This document shows positions 13,503 through 22,506 of a stretch of 23,054 bases of DNA, piece after piece. Below the pieces are notes generated by a model that worked only from the letters and a program-made list of their open reading frames with translations, ran no database searches and was not told where the DNA came from. The DNA comes from Bacillota bacterium. GTDB lineage: Bacteria; Bacillota_A; Clostridia; Peptostreptococcales; Anaerovoracaceae. A program made the position numbers and the translations under genes. The stretch covers positions 1-23,054 of the forward strand of contig JAFYLX010000077.1 in assembly GCA_017556895.1 (NCBI GenBank), given 5' to 3'. Position 1 is the first letter of the stretch. Each line of letters starts with the position of its first letter.

Positions 13503-14873
13503 ATGCAAAAAACTACTTTAGCAGAAAAAATTGGATATGGTTTTGCATCCCTCGGAGATGCGACGGCTTACGGCTTTATCGGCGTATTCTTGCTATTCTT
13601 CCTGACTACGATTGCAGGTATTTCGCCTGCCACTGCAGGGACAATAGCTGCGGTAGGCGCGGCTTGGAACGCTGTCGTAAACCCTTTAATGGGATATTTT
13701 GCCGACAAGGTTCAGACGAGATTTGGAAAGCGTCGCCCGATGATGCTGGCATTTTCAATTCCTCTTGCACTTGGAATGTTTCTCGCGTTTACCAATGTGG
13801 ATTTGCCGGAAAACATTAAGCCTATATACTACGGCTTCTTGGTAATGCTTTATTGGACTGGATATACGGGATTTTTTGTGCCATATCTTGCATTAGGAGC
13901 AGATTATACGACGGATTATGACGACAGAACGATCCTAAGACTATTCGGATCATTCTTCAACATGATAGGCGCTATGCTTTCCATGGTAATGCCGACAATG
14001 ATTGTAGAATTCTTTGAGGGTCTTGGAATGACAAGTGAGAGTGCATGGTCAAAGACTGCGCTTCTACTTGGTGTAATCGCGGCTGTAACCATTGTAATAA
14101 CTGTTATCGCGGCAAAGAACAAGGACTTACCTTGCCCAAAACACGAAAAGCAGGAGATACATATCACTAAGGAAATAGTGAATATCTTTAAGGAATACGG
14201 CGAAGTTGCTATGCTGAAGCCGATGAAATATTTAATCGTCGCAAGCTTATGTTCCCTAGTGACATATACGATGATTATGTCGGATATGGTTTATCTTTTT
14301 ACCTATAATCTTGGGCTAGATGCCGGGGAGATATCTGCGTGCCTTCTTGCCAGAACTTTACTAGGCGGAATCCTAATCCCGATTGTAGGCAAAATCGTAT
14401 TAAAAACAGACAAGAGAGAAACTCTGATTGGATTTTACATATTCGGTATGGCTGGAATGATTGCCATCAAACTAACAGGAGTTGCTGGAATTGCGGGTCT
14501 ATGCATGTATGTGTTCTTTGCAACTATATGCACGACTGTTTACTGGCAGATTATGCCTAGCGTCTTCTACGATATGTGCGAATATGATAGAGTGACAACA
14601 GGTAAAAACAGAACGGCAACAATCGTATCTTTCCAGGGTCTTGTCGAGGCCTTAGCGGTAGGGATTGGTGGCCAAGTCCTGGGATGGATATTGGAATGGG
14701 CAGGCTTTAGCGGAGAAGCAAGCGTTCAGAGCGAAATGGCGATGACTTGGATTGAAAACTCGGGTACTATCATACCGATGATTTTCCTTGGAATTGCGGC
14801 GGTCGCTTTATATAAATATCCGATAAATAAGAAAGTATATAACCAACTAATCAATGGTAGGAAGGAAGAATAA
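13503..14873 (+). CDS. GPH-family permease without the MelB cation-site aspartates
   Basis: 456-residue permease with about 12 spans. GYGFASLGDATAYGF at the N-terminus and RFGKRRPMML at 73-82 (the loop 2-3 signature) identify the glycoside-pentoside-hexuronide family. The signature W-D-A-I-N-D-P of the family reads W55-N-A-V-V-N-P here, so both aspartates that coordinate the coupling cation in MelB are Asn (56 and 60). Coupling is therefore probably different (H+ elsewhere, or uniport). The stop is 3 bp before the feoAB start, so it is tightly coupled to iron uptake; the substrate is unknown. Promoter and operator lie at 13412-13461. The ribosome binding site is weak (TAGGA). Confidence 0.82.
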   Translation: MQKTTLAEKIGYGFASLGDATAYGFIGVFLLFFLTTIAGISPATAGTIAAVGAAWNAVVNPLMGYFADKVQTRFGKRRPMMLAFSIPLALGMFLAFTNVDLPENIKPIYYGFLVMLYWTGYTGFFVPYLALGADYTTDYDDRTILRLFGSFFNMIGAMLSMVMPTMIVEFFEGLGMTSESAWSKTALLLGVIAAVTIVITVIAAKNKDLPCPKHEKQEIHITKEIVNIFKEYGEVAMLKPMKYLIVASLCSLVTYTMIMSDMVYLFTYNLGLDAGEISACLLARTLLGGILIPIVGKIVLKTDKRETLIGFYIFGMAGMIAIKLTGVAGIAGLCMYVFFATICTTVYWQIMPSVFYDMCEYDRVTTGKNRTATIVSFQGLVEALAVGIGGQVLGWILEWAGFSGEASVQSEMAMTWIENSGTIIPMIFLGIAAVALYKYPINKKVYNQLINGRKEE

Positions 14874-14876
14874 TAG

Positions 14877-17231
14877 ATGAATCTTAAAGATTTGAAAATA
14901 GGCGAGAGTGCCATCGTGACAGAGGTCGGCGGAGAAGGCTCACTTAGACAGCATTTTCTCGATATGGGTGTAATCCCTGGTGCCGAAGTGACACTGGTAA
15001 AATACGCACCGATGGGCGACCCGATGGAGCTCTTAATTCATGGATACACTTTAACTCTTCGTCTTGACGATGCAATGAAGATCGGAATAGACCCAGAGTC
15101 TATATCTATGGAAAAACAGCACAAAGTGGCTGTAAGAAACAAGGTACACGATGTAGACCACCCTGGTTTTGGTGAAGAAGGTCGTTATCACGTTAAGGCT
15201 GACGAAAATCCATTGCCGAAGGGCACACAGCTTACTTTTGCCCTTGCGGGTAACCAGAACTGCGGTAAGACAACTCTTTTCAATGAACTTACTGGCTCCA
15301 ACCAGCACGTAGGTAATTTCCCTGGCGTGACTGTAGACAAAAAATCCGGTTCCATAAAGGAACATCCAGAGACTCTAGTGACTGACTTACCGGGAATCTA
15401 TTCCCTTTCCCCATATACTGCGGAAGAAATCGTTTCTAGACAGTTCATCTTAGAAGAAAAGCCGAAGGGCATTATAAATATCGTCGATGCGACTAATATC
15501 GAAAGAAACCTGTATTTGACTATGCAGCTTATGGAGCTTGAAGTTCCAATGGTTCTTGCCCTAAATATGATGGACGAAGTTAGGGGAAACGGCGGATCCA
15601 TCGATATCAACGAGATGGAAGCGATGCTTGGCATTCCTGTAGTTCCAATCGTTGCATCAAAGGGAGAGGGTATCGAGGAACTTGTAGGCCATGCGCTTCA
15701 CGTTGCACAGTATCAGGAAAGACCTGGAAGAACTGACTTTTGCGATAAGGATGCTCACGGAGGCGCACTACATAGATGTCTTCACGGTATCATGCACTTA
15801 ATCGAAGACCATGCGGCTGAAGCAGGAATTCCATTGAGATTTGCAGCTGGCAAGCTAGTTGAAGGCGACGAAATTACAATGAAGGCCCTTAACCTAAGCA
15901 AGAACGAACAGGAAATGATCGAGCATATCATCGAACAGATGGAAGAAGAAAGAGGAATGGATAAGGCTGCGGCTATGGCCGACATGAGATTCGCTTTCAT
16001 CAAGAAACTATGCGAGGCTACTGTAGTTAAGCCAAAGGCTAGCAAAGAACAGGAAAGAAGCCATAAGATTGATAAGATCCTTACTGGAAAATACACGGCA
16101 ATCCCTGCATTCATCGGCATTATGGCTATGATTTTCTGGCTGACTTTCAACGTTATCGGCGCTTGGCTTCAGGGCCTGCTTGAAGGTGCAATCGAGGGCT
16201 TAACAGGCATTGTTGATGGACTACTAACATCCTTGGATGTTAACCCAGTGCTTCATTCCTTAGTGATTGATGGTATCTTTGGAGGTGTAGGCAGTGTACT
16301 AAGTTTCGTGCCTATTATCGTAGTTTTATTCTTCTTCCTATCAATGCTGGAAGACAGTGGATATATGGCGAGAATTGCCTTTGTGATGGACAAACTTCTT
16401 AGAAAAATCGGTCTTTCCGGAAGAAGTATCGTCCCAATGTTAATCGGTTTTGGTTGTACGGTTCCTGGGGTTATGGCTTCAAGAACACTTCCATCAGCTA
16501 GAGACCGTAAGATGACTATCATGCTAACTCCATTCATGAGCTGTACGGCGAAGCTTCCGATCTATGGGTTCTTCACTGCAGCATTTTTCCCTGGAAAGGG
16601 CGCAATCATCATGATTGGGCTTTATGTTACGGGTATCATCGTGGGAATCCTTATGGCGCTGCTTTCCAAAGGAATTATGTTTAAGGGTGAAGCTGTTCCT
16701 TTCGTAATGGAACTGCCAAACTACAGAATGCCAGGGGCGAAGAACGTCGCTCATCTTCTTTGGGATAAGGCAAAGGACTTCCTTCAGAGAGCATTTACTG
16801 TAATCTTCATTGCATCCATCGTGGTTTGGTTCCTTCAGACTTTCGACTTTGGTTTAAACGTAGTGACAGATTCACAGGGTAGCATGCTTGCCGTGGTTGC
16901 GGGAGTTATGGCACCGATTTTTGCACCGCTTGGATTTGGCGACTGGAGAATCGTAACTGCATTAATTGCGGGCTTTATGGCAAAAGAAAGTGTAGTTTCT
17001 ACGCTAACAGTATTAACTGCTGGAAATGTACTAGGAATATTAACGCCTCTTGGCGCATTAGCGTTACTTGTATTCTGCTTATTATACACTCCATGTGTTG
17101 CTGCGGTTGCGGCTATCAAGAGAGAGCTTGGCGGCGGCTGGGCAATAGGAATTGTCATTGGACAGTGTGCAATCGCTTGGGCATGCGCTATGGTTGTCAG
17201 ATTAATCGGACTTGCGGTTGGAATAATTTAA
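14877..17231 (+). CDS. feoB: ferrous iron transporter, FeoA-FeoB fusion
   Basis: 784-residue inner-membrane Fe(II) importer. Residues 1-72 form a FeoA (SH3-like) domain (LKIGESAIVTEV, LDMGVIPGAEVTLV). After a His-rich linker comes the G domain: G1 GNQNCGKT (125-132), G2 VGNFPGVTVD (145-154), G3 DLPG (170-173), G4 NMMD (230-233) and G5 ASKGEG. From about residue 400 the polytopic part has the paired Gate motifs (GFGCTVPGVMA, MLTPFMSCTAKLPIYG, YTPCVAAVAAI). FeoA and FeoB are separate proteins in E. coli; fusions are known in other bacteria. It is the second gene of an operon with the GPH permease, with 3 bp between them. The usual iron-responsive regulation would act through the dyad at 13440, which is inference. 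Confidence 0.95.
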   Translation: MNLKDLKIGESAIVTEVGGEGSLRQHFLDMGVIPGAEVTLVKYAPMGDPMELLIHGYTLTLRLDDAMKIGIDPESISMEKQHKVAVRNKVHDVDHPGFGEEGRYHVKADENPLPKGTQLTFALAGNQNCGKTTLFNELTGSNQHVGNFPGVTVDKKSGSIKEHPETLVTDLPGIYSLSPYTAEEIVSRQFILEEKPKGIINIVDATNIERNLYLTMQLMELEVPMVLALNMMDEVRGNGGSIDINEMEAMLGIPVVPIVASKGEGIEELVGHALHVAQYQERPGRTDFCDKDAHGGALHRCLHGIMHLIEDHAAEAGIPLRFAAGKLVEGDEITMKALNLSKNEQEMIEHIIEQMEEERGMDKAAAMADMRFAFIKKLCEATVVKPKASKEQERSHKIDKILTGKYTAIPAFIGIMAMIFWLTFNVIGAWLQGLLEGAIEGLTGIVDGLLTSLDVNPVLHSLVIDGIFGGVGSVLSFVPIIVVLFFFLSMLEDSGYMARIAFVMDKLLRKIGLSGRSIVPMLIGFGCTVPGVMASRTLPSARDRKMTIMLTPFMSCTAKLPIYGFFTAAFFPGKGAIIMIGLYVTGIIVGILMALLSKGIMFKGEAVPFVMELPNYRMPGAKNVAHLLWDKAKDFLQRAFTVIFIASIVVWFLQTFDFGLNVVTDSQGSMLAVVAGVMAPIFAPLGFGDWRIVTALIAGFMAKESVVSTLTVLTAGNVLGILTPLGALALLVFCLLYTPCVAAVAAIKRELGGGWAIGIVIGQCAIAWACAMVVRLIGLAVGII

Positions 17232-17241
17232 TACAAAAATT

Positions 17242-17326
17242 AAAGGTCATATATATCTTTTGAGCTACAGCTCGCCGAGGCATAAGCCTTGGCGAAAGCG
17301 CTCTTAAAGATAATATGACCTTTTTT
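17242..17326. terminator. long, multi-stem bidirectional terminator
   Basis: The outer stem AAAGGTCATAT (17242-17252) pairs with ATATGACCTTT (17313-17323). A second stem ATCTTT/AAAGAT (17255-17260, 17306-17311) continues it. Inside lies a 9-bp GC-rich hairpin (17273-17281 / 17286-17294, loop ATAA) and a short GAGC/GCTC pairing. It is A-rich to the left and has six T to the right, so it works for feoAB and the convergent lipoprotein gene. At ~82 nt it is much longer than the other terminators of the window. Confidence 0.75.
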
Positions 17327-17338
17327 AATTATGGATTC

Positions 17339-18427
17339 TTATGAAATTGTGTATTTTATAGGGATATAGATGTCTGTTTCTGAAACTTCCATTTCGTTCT
17401 GGCTATATGTCTTTCCGTCGATCATAACTGTTGGATTTTCAACCATTTGATAGAAGGAATATGGACAGATATTAACCTGCGCTTCGTAAGTCTTTCCTGA
17501 TTCAAACTCTGTTCCTGTAACATCATTTTGCTCTGCATCAATCCAGTTGACACCGATGTAACAGTTTTCATAATTTTCCGCTAGAGTTAATTCACTAGTC
17601 ATAGTTTCACCGGCTTTTGCCTTAGGAAGACCAGTAAGAGTGAACTTTTCTATAGGAGACAAAGTTGAGTATGATATATACTTGTTTAGAACAAACGGAG
17701 TGGAACCATCGTAACGGTCCATTATATCAATACCATTGCTAACTATTTCTAAATCTTCATCGAAGCTATAACCTTCGTTTGCTACGATGCCAGTATATAG
17801 AAGATATTTTAGGTTTTCTTCGAAAACTGTAGAGTTAATTTCTAGAACTTCATCTGAACCTATTTCTTGATATTCCCACTGAATATCAGTTGTAACTGCC
17901 CCTGCTAATTCGTTATCAGCAGCATCATAAACTACTACTTTTGGTGAAGCTATGCTTTTGCCTACGCCGAAGACGGAATCCATAACTTCAATCCTATGGA
18001 TTTCTGTAGTAGTTGTGCTGTATCCGAATTCTAGCGTGCAAGTGGTCAATTTCCCGTCAATTGTATAGCCATAGGATATGCAGTTTTCTGGTACAAGTAA
18101 TTCAAAAGATTCTTCGTTAAAGATATAGCCATCAGCTGCCGTAGCCACTGCAGTTAACATATATACTTTGTTGTCCGCAAAAGTATCATCTTCATAAGGA
18201 ATATAGAACTGCTCGGAATCATCCCAAACGAGCCATTTAGTTTCGAAAGAAACTCCTTCTTGTTCTTGGAATGTGATGTTATGGTCTGCAACCTTTTCTC
18301 CTGCAACGGCAAAAGGAAGATCTATTGCGGTAATTGGCGCAACATCCTTTTTGGAGCAGCCAGCCAAGCAAAGCATTGAGACTATTAAGCAGAGTAATAG
18401 GAGTATAACAGATATTTGTCTTTTCAT
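17339..18427 (-). CDS. lipoprotein with three related extracellular repeats
   Basis: 362 residues. The signal peptide has a basic start (MKR), a Leu-rich core and the lipobox LAGC ending at about Cys24, so the mature protein is lipid-anchored on the outer face of the membrane. The rest is acidic, rich in Thr, Tyr, Glu and Asp, and looks all-beta. Three segments of 80-95 residues repeat the same plan (about 33-112, 143-236, 262-346): a short strand starting I-x-x-I/F, an A/V-G-E/K turn, a W in the middle, then F-x-x-x-x-x-Y and a hydrophobic strand, often with GY/F. No known family is recognised. The ribosome binding site is AGGAGG. It is a single gene with its own promoter. Confidence 0.75.
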   Translation of the reverse strand: MKRQISVILLLLCLIVSMLCLAGCSKKDVAPITAIDLPFAVAGEKVADHNITFQEQEGVSFETKWLVWDDSEQFYIPYEDDTFADNKVYMLTAVATAADGYIFNEESFELLVPENCISYGYTIDGKLTTCTLEFGYSTTTTEIHRIEVMDSVFGVGKSIASPKVVVYDAADNELAGAVTTDIQWEYQEIGSDEVLEINSTVFEENLKYLLYTGIVANEGYSFDEDLEIVSNGIDIMDRYDGSTPFVLNKYISYSTLSPIEKFTLTGLPKAKAGETMTSELTLAENYENCYIGVNWIDAEQNDVTGTEFESGKTYEAQVNICPYSFYQMVENPTVMIDGKTYSQNEMEVSETDIYIPIKYTIS

Positions 18428-18457
18428 AGGGATAACCTCCTCGTATATTGTAATTCC

Positions 18458-18485
18458 ATTATAGCGAAAAAGTTAAAAGACACAA
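18458..18485 (-). promoter_or_regulatory. promoter of the lipoprotein gene
   Basis: Minus strand TTGTGT (18485-18480), 16 bp, TATAAT (18463-18458), 31 bp before the start codon. Confidence 0.55.
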
Positions 18486-18683
18486 TACATACTTTGTATA
18501 GCACTTGGTAAAATGAATATTTTTTGAATATTTTACGTATAACGTGCCGAGGGTCGGATGGCTTGATCGTGCAAGGCGTAAGAAAGTGACTATGGAAAAC
18601 AAATGGCTTTAAAAACGTGTAATTTCAATAGGTTTGGTATTTTTTTAACAAAACGTTAATGTGTATACAAAACACAGACAATA

Positions 18684-18707
18684 AAAACACCCTCGCAAAG
18701 GCGTTTT
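18684..18707 (-). terminator. terminator-like stem for a minus-strand transcript
   Basis: Minus RNA AAAACGCC pairs with GGUGUUUU (one G.U) around an 8-nt loop and is followed by UUAUUGU. On the plus strand the same position is an A/C mismatch with only four T, so the stem suits minus-strand transcription. No gene upstream on that strand is known. Confidence 0.4.
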
Positions 18708-18821
18708 AGCTCGATAAAGCGTGAAATTGACTTTGTGAAGAATCGACAAAAAGTTGGTTAAAATCTAGTAAATTCAGCTAAAAGAGAAGAAAAAGTCATA
18801 GCAAAAAGCTTTTCAAAAAGG

Positions 18822-18827
18822 TATAAT
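18822..18827 (+). promoter_or_regulatory. -10 box of the hut operon promoter
   Basis: TATAAT with no good -35 17 bp upstream (TAGCAA). The weak -35 suggests an activated promoter. It implies a leader of about 68 nt. Confidence 0.45.
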
Positions 18828-18855
18828 ATAAGATACGAAATAATCGGTTAATGTG

Positions 18856-18869
18856 TGCATATTTATGCA
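18856..18869. promoter_or_regulatory. 14-bp palindrome in the hut leader
   Basis: TGCATATTTATGCA, perfect arms around TT, located about 22-35 bp after the presumed start of transcription. It may be a repressor site for the hut operon. AT-rich short palindromes also arise by chance. Confidence 0.4.
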
Positions 18870-18900
18870 TGAGAAATAATAAAGAAACGAGGAATGTACT

Positions 18901-20442
18901 ATGGCAGTATTTATTAACGGACGCGACTTAACAGTTGAAGAGGTAATTCGCGTATGTCGTAATAACGAAGAAGTACAGTTGACTGAAGAAGCTGTTGCAG
19001 CAGTAAAGAAGGCAAGAGCTTACATCGAAAAGAAACTGGAAGAAAAAGCTGTTATTTATGGATTAACAACAGGATTTGGTAAGTTTGCAAACGTAGTAAT
19101 TGACAACGACCAGACTGAGCAGTTACAGAGAAACTTAATCATTTCTCATACTTGCGCAATGGGTAACCCATATCCAAGACATTTTGTAAGAGCTGCAATG
19201 TTACTTCGTTGTAACGCACTTGCAAGAGGTAACTCCGGTATTAGACTAGAAACTCTACAGACTCTATTAGACATGCTTAATAAGGGCGTTCACCCAATTA
19301 TTCCTGAAAAGGGTTCCCTAGGTGCATCCGGAGACTTAGCTCCACTTTCCCACATCGCACTAGGACTTATCGGTGAAGGCAAAGTTGAATACAAGGGCGA
19401 AGTAGTAGACGCTAAGGTTGCTATGGCAGATGCAGGTATCACTCCTGTAGTTCTAGCGGCAAAAGAAGGACTTGCTTTAAACAACGGTACTCAGATGATG
19501 ACTGCTGTTGGCGTAAACGTACTTTGGGATGCAATGAAGCTTCAGAAGGTTGCAGACATCGCTTGCGCATTAACAGGCGAAGCTCTTCACGCAATCAAGA
19601 AGGCTTATGACCACAAGGTTCATGACCTAAGAGGTCAGGAAGGCCAGAAGGTAGTAGCAGAAAATCTTCTTGCTTTACTTGAAGGTTCCGAAAATGCTTT
19701 ACCATTACAGCCAACAAAGGTTCAGGACCCATATACATTAAGATGTATCCCTCAGATCCATGGTGCATCTAGAGACGCTATCAAGTACGCATACGAAAAG
19801 GTTTCCAACGAAATCAATGCGGTTACAGATAACCCACTTGTATTCCCTGATGAAGACGAAGTAATCAGCGGCGGTAACTTCCACGGTCAGCCAATGGCTT
19901 TAACTTTCGACTTCTTAAAGATCGCTATCTCCGAATTAGCTAACGTATCCGAAAGAAGAACAGAAAGATTAGTAAACCCTGCTTTATCCGAAGGTTTACC
20001 TGCATTCCTAACTAAGGACGGCGGCGTTTGCTCCGGATTCATGATTGCACAGTACGCAGCAGCATCCATGGTTTCCGAAAACAAAGTTTATGACCACCCT
20101 GCATGTGTTGACTCAATTCCATCTTCTGCAAATCAGGAAGACCACGTATCCATGGGTACAACTTCCGCAAGAACAGCTGCTATGGTTCTTGACAATGCAC
20201 AGAAGGTTATCGGTATCGAACTTGCTGCAGCAGCACAGGGCGTATGGTTAAGACAGGAAATGGGCGAAAAGGGTATCGATCAGATGGCTCCAGCAACAAA
20301 GGCAGCTTATGACTTTATCAGAACTATTTCCGCTCCAATCGAAGAAGACGTAATTATGCACGACGAACTAGTTAAATTCGACGAAATGATTAAGGACGGA
20401 AGTCTTCTTGAAGCAGTTGAAAAAGTAGTAACTTTAAAATAA
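18901..20442 (+). CDS. hutH: histidine ammonia-lyase
   Basis: 513-residue cytoplasmic enzyme that removes ammonia from L-histidine to give trans-urocanate, the first step of histidine degradation. The catalytic prosthetic group MIO forms from Ala142-Ser143-Gly144 in GSLGASGDLAPLSH. YGLTTGFG at 53-60 holds the catalytic Tyr. QEDHVSMGTTSAR near the C-terminus is the usual active-site loop. Length is normal (~505-515). The ATG follows GAGGA by about 8 nt. Codon choice is strongly biased (TCC, AAG, GAA), as for a highly expressed gene. First gene of hutH-hutU-hutI. Confidence 0.97.
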   Translation: MAVFINGRDLTVEEVIRVCRNNEEVQLTEEAVAAVKKARAYIEKKLEEKAVIYGLTTGFGKFANVVIDNDQTEQLQRNLIISHTCAMGNPYPRHFVRAAMLLRCNALARGNSGIRLETLQTLLDMLNKGVHPIIPEKGSLGASGDLAPLSHIALGLIGEGKVEYKGEVVDAKVAMADAGITPVVLAAKEGLALNNGTQMMTAVGVNVLWDAMKLQKVADIACALTGEALHAIKKAYDHKVHDLRGQEGQKVVAENLLALLEGSENALPLQPTKVQDPYTLRCIPQIHGASRDAIKYAYEKVSNEINAVTDNPLVFPDEDEVISGGNFHGQPMALTFDFLKIAISELANVSERRTERLVNPALSEGLPAFLTKDGGVCSGFMIAQYAAASMVSENKVYDHPACVDSIPSSANQEDHVSMGTTSARTAAMVLDNAQKVIGIELAAAAQGVWLRQEMGEKGIDQMAPATKAAYDFIRTISAPIEEDVIMHDELVKFDEMIKDGSLLEAVEKVVTLK

Positions 20443-20471
20443 ATCTATAATAATCCTTAAGGAGGAATAAC

Positions 20472-22496
20472 ATGTTAGATAACAGAGCAATTAACGAGGC
20501 AATGACAATCAAGTTAGGCAACGAATACCCTGACTATCCAGAGTTTGCTGAAGGTATCAGAAGAGCTCCAGATAGAGGGTTCAGACTAACAAAGGAACAG
20601 ACTAAGATCGCATTAAAGAATGCACTTCGTTATGTACCTGAAGAATTACACGAAAAGCTTGCTCCTGAATTTATGGAAGAGCTTACTACAAGAGGCAGAA
20701 TTTATGCTTACAGATATAGACCAGATGAAATCATCACAGGTAAGCCAATTTCCGAATACAAGGGTAAGTGCCTTGCAGGTAAGGCTTTCCAGGTTATGAT
20801 TGACAACAACCTTGACTTCGAAGTAGCTTTATATCCTTACGAATTAGTTACATACGGTGAAACTGGTCAGGTTTGCCAGAACTGGTTACAGTACAGATTA
20901 ATCAAGAAGTACTTAGAAGAAATGACAGAATACCAGACTCTAGTAGTAGAATCTGGTCACCCACTTGGCTTATTCCCATCAAAGCCATCTGCTCCAAGAG
21001 TAATCATCACAAACTCCATGATGATCGGTATGTACAACAACCTAGAAGACTGGGAAATCGCAGAAGAAATGGGTGTTGCTAACTACGGTCAGATGACTGC
21101 AGGTGGCTGGATGTATATCGGACCTCAGGGTATCGTTCACGGTACATTCAACACAATCCTAAACGCTGGTAGAAAGTACCTAGGCGTTTCCGAACAGGGA
21201 GACTTAGAAGGTCACACATTCGTATCCTCCGGTCTTGGCGGTATGTCTGGTGCTCAGCCAAAGGCTGCTAACATTGCAAACGCTGTTGGTATCTTTGCAG
21301 AAGTTGACCTTTCCAGAATCGAAACTAGACACAACCAGGGTTGGGTAGACGTAATCATGGACGACCTTGATGAAATCTTCAAGTTAGCTAACGAAAAGGT
21401 TGCAGCAAGAGAATCCATCTCCATCGCTTACCACGGTAACATCGTAGACTTACTAGAAGCAGCAGTTGAAAAGGATTTCCATATCGACTTATTATCCGAC
21501 CAGACTTCTTGCCACAACGTATACAACGGTGGTTACTGTCCAGTAGGAATGTCCTTCGAAGAAAGAACTAGACTTCTTGGCGAAGACAGAGACAAGTTCT
21601 GTGAAGAAGTTGATAAGACATTACATAGACACTACAAAGCAATCAAGGGACTTACTGAAAAGGGAACTTACTTCTTCGACTACGGTAACTCCTTCATGAA
21701 AGCTATGTACGATGCAGGAATCAAGGAAATCTCCAAGAACGGATACGACGATAAGGACGGATTCATCTGGCCTTCATACGTAGAAGATATCATGGGTCCT
21801 GTATTATTCGACTACGGCTATGGTCCATTCAGATGGGTTTGCTTATCCGGTAAGCCAGAAGACCTTGACGCAACAGACAAGGCTGCTATGGACTGCATCG
21901 ATCCAACTAGAAGAGCTCAGGATAGAGACAACTGGGTATGGATCAGAGACGCTAAAGAAAACAAGTTAGTTGTAGGTACTCAGGCTAGAATCCTTTACCA
22001 GGATGCTGAAGGTAGAACTAACATCGCTCTTAAGTTCAACGAAATGGTTAGAGAAGGTAAGGTTGGACCTATCATGATGGGTAGAGACCACCACGACGTA
22101 TCCGGTACTGACTCTCCATTCAGAGAAACTTCCAACATCAAGGACGGTTCCAACGTAATGGCTGACATGGCTGTACAGTGCTTCGCTGGTAACGCAGCAA
22201 GAGGTATGTCCTTATGCGCACTTCACAACGGTGGTGGCGTAGGTATTGGTAAGTCCGTAAACGGTGGTTTCGGTCTATTACTTGACGGTAGCGAAAGAAC
22301 TGACGAAATCATTAAGTCCGCTATGATGTGGGACGTAATGGGTGGCGTTGCTAGAAGAAACTGGGCTAGAAACGAAAACGCTCTTTCAACATCCGTTGAA
22401 TACAACAAGAACTACGCTGGCAAGGGTCACATCACAATCCCTTACATCGCTGGCGATGAATTAGTAAACGAAATGGTTGAAAAATTCGTTAAATAG
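20472..22496 (+). CDS. hutU: urocanate hydratase (long, ~675-residue form)
   Basis: Adds water to urocanate to give 4-imidazolone-5-propionate, using tightly bound NAD+ as electrophile. YGQMTAGGWMYIGPQG at 205-220, SDQTSCHNVYNGGYCPVG and HNGGGVGIGKSVNGG are urocanase hallmarks. At 674 residues it is about 120 longer than the Bacillus or Pseudomonas enzyme (~550); I believe longer forms occur in other anaerobes. AAGGAGG precedes the ATG, 29 bp after hutH. The stop overlaps the ribosome binding site of hutI. Confidence 0.95.
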   Translation: MLDNRAINEAMTIKLGNEYPDYPEFAEGIRRAPDRGFRLTKEQTKIALKNALRYVPEELHEKLAPEFMEELTTRGRIYAYRYRPDEIITGKPISEYKGKCLAGKAFQVMIDNNLDFEVALYPYELVTYGETGQVCQNWLQYRLIKKYLEEMTEYQTLVVESGHPLGLFPSKPSAPRVIITNSMMIGMYNNLEDWEIAEEMGVANYGQMTAGGWMYIGPQGIVHGTFNTILNAGRKYLGVSEQGDLEGHTFVSSGLGGMSGAQPKAANIANAVGIFAEVDLSRIETRHNQGWVDVIMDDLDEIFKLANEKVAARESISIAYHGNIVDLLEAAVEKDFHIDLLSDQTSCHNVYNGGYCPVGMSFEERTRLLGEDRDKFCEEVDKTLHRHYKAIKGLTEKGTYFFDYGNSFMKAMYDAGIKEISKNGYDDKDGFIWPSYVEDIMGPVLFDYGYGPFRWVCLSGKPEDLDATDKAAMDCIDPTRRAQDRDNWVWIRDAKENKLVVGTQARILYQDAEGRTNIALKFNEMVREGKVGPIMMGRDHHDVSGTDSPFRETSNIKDGSNVMADMAVQCFAGNAARGMSLCALHNGGGVGIGKSVNGGFGLLLDGSERTDEIIKSAMMWDVMGGVARRNWARNENALSTSVEYNKNYAGKGHITIPYIAGDELVNEMVEKFVK

Positions 22497-22506
22497 GAGA
22501 AAATAA

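Larger units (their letters stand above)
18486..18900. other. 415-bp intergenic region between the lipoprotein and hutH promoters
   Basis: I find no ORF with a ribosome binding site here. The region holds a GC-richer patch at 18541-18600, a terminator-like stem facing the minus strand (18684-18707), a TATAAT box at 18822 and a 14-bp palindrome at 18856. It is A-rich from 18720 on. No tRNA, riboswitch or T-box motif was recognised. Confidence 0.5.

Noticed and set aside
13448..13819. 123-codon plus-strand frame
   Set aside because: It is an out-of-frame shadow of the GPH permease gene and starts inside the operator dyad.
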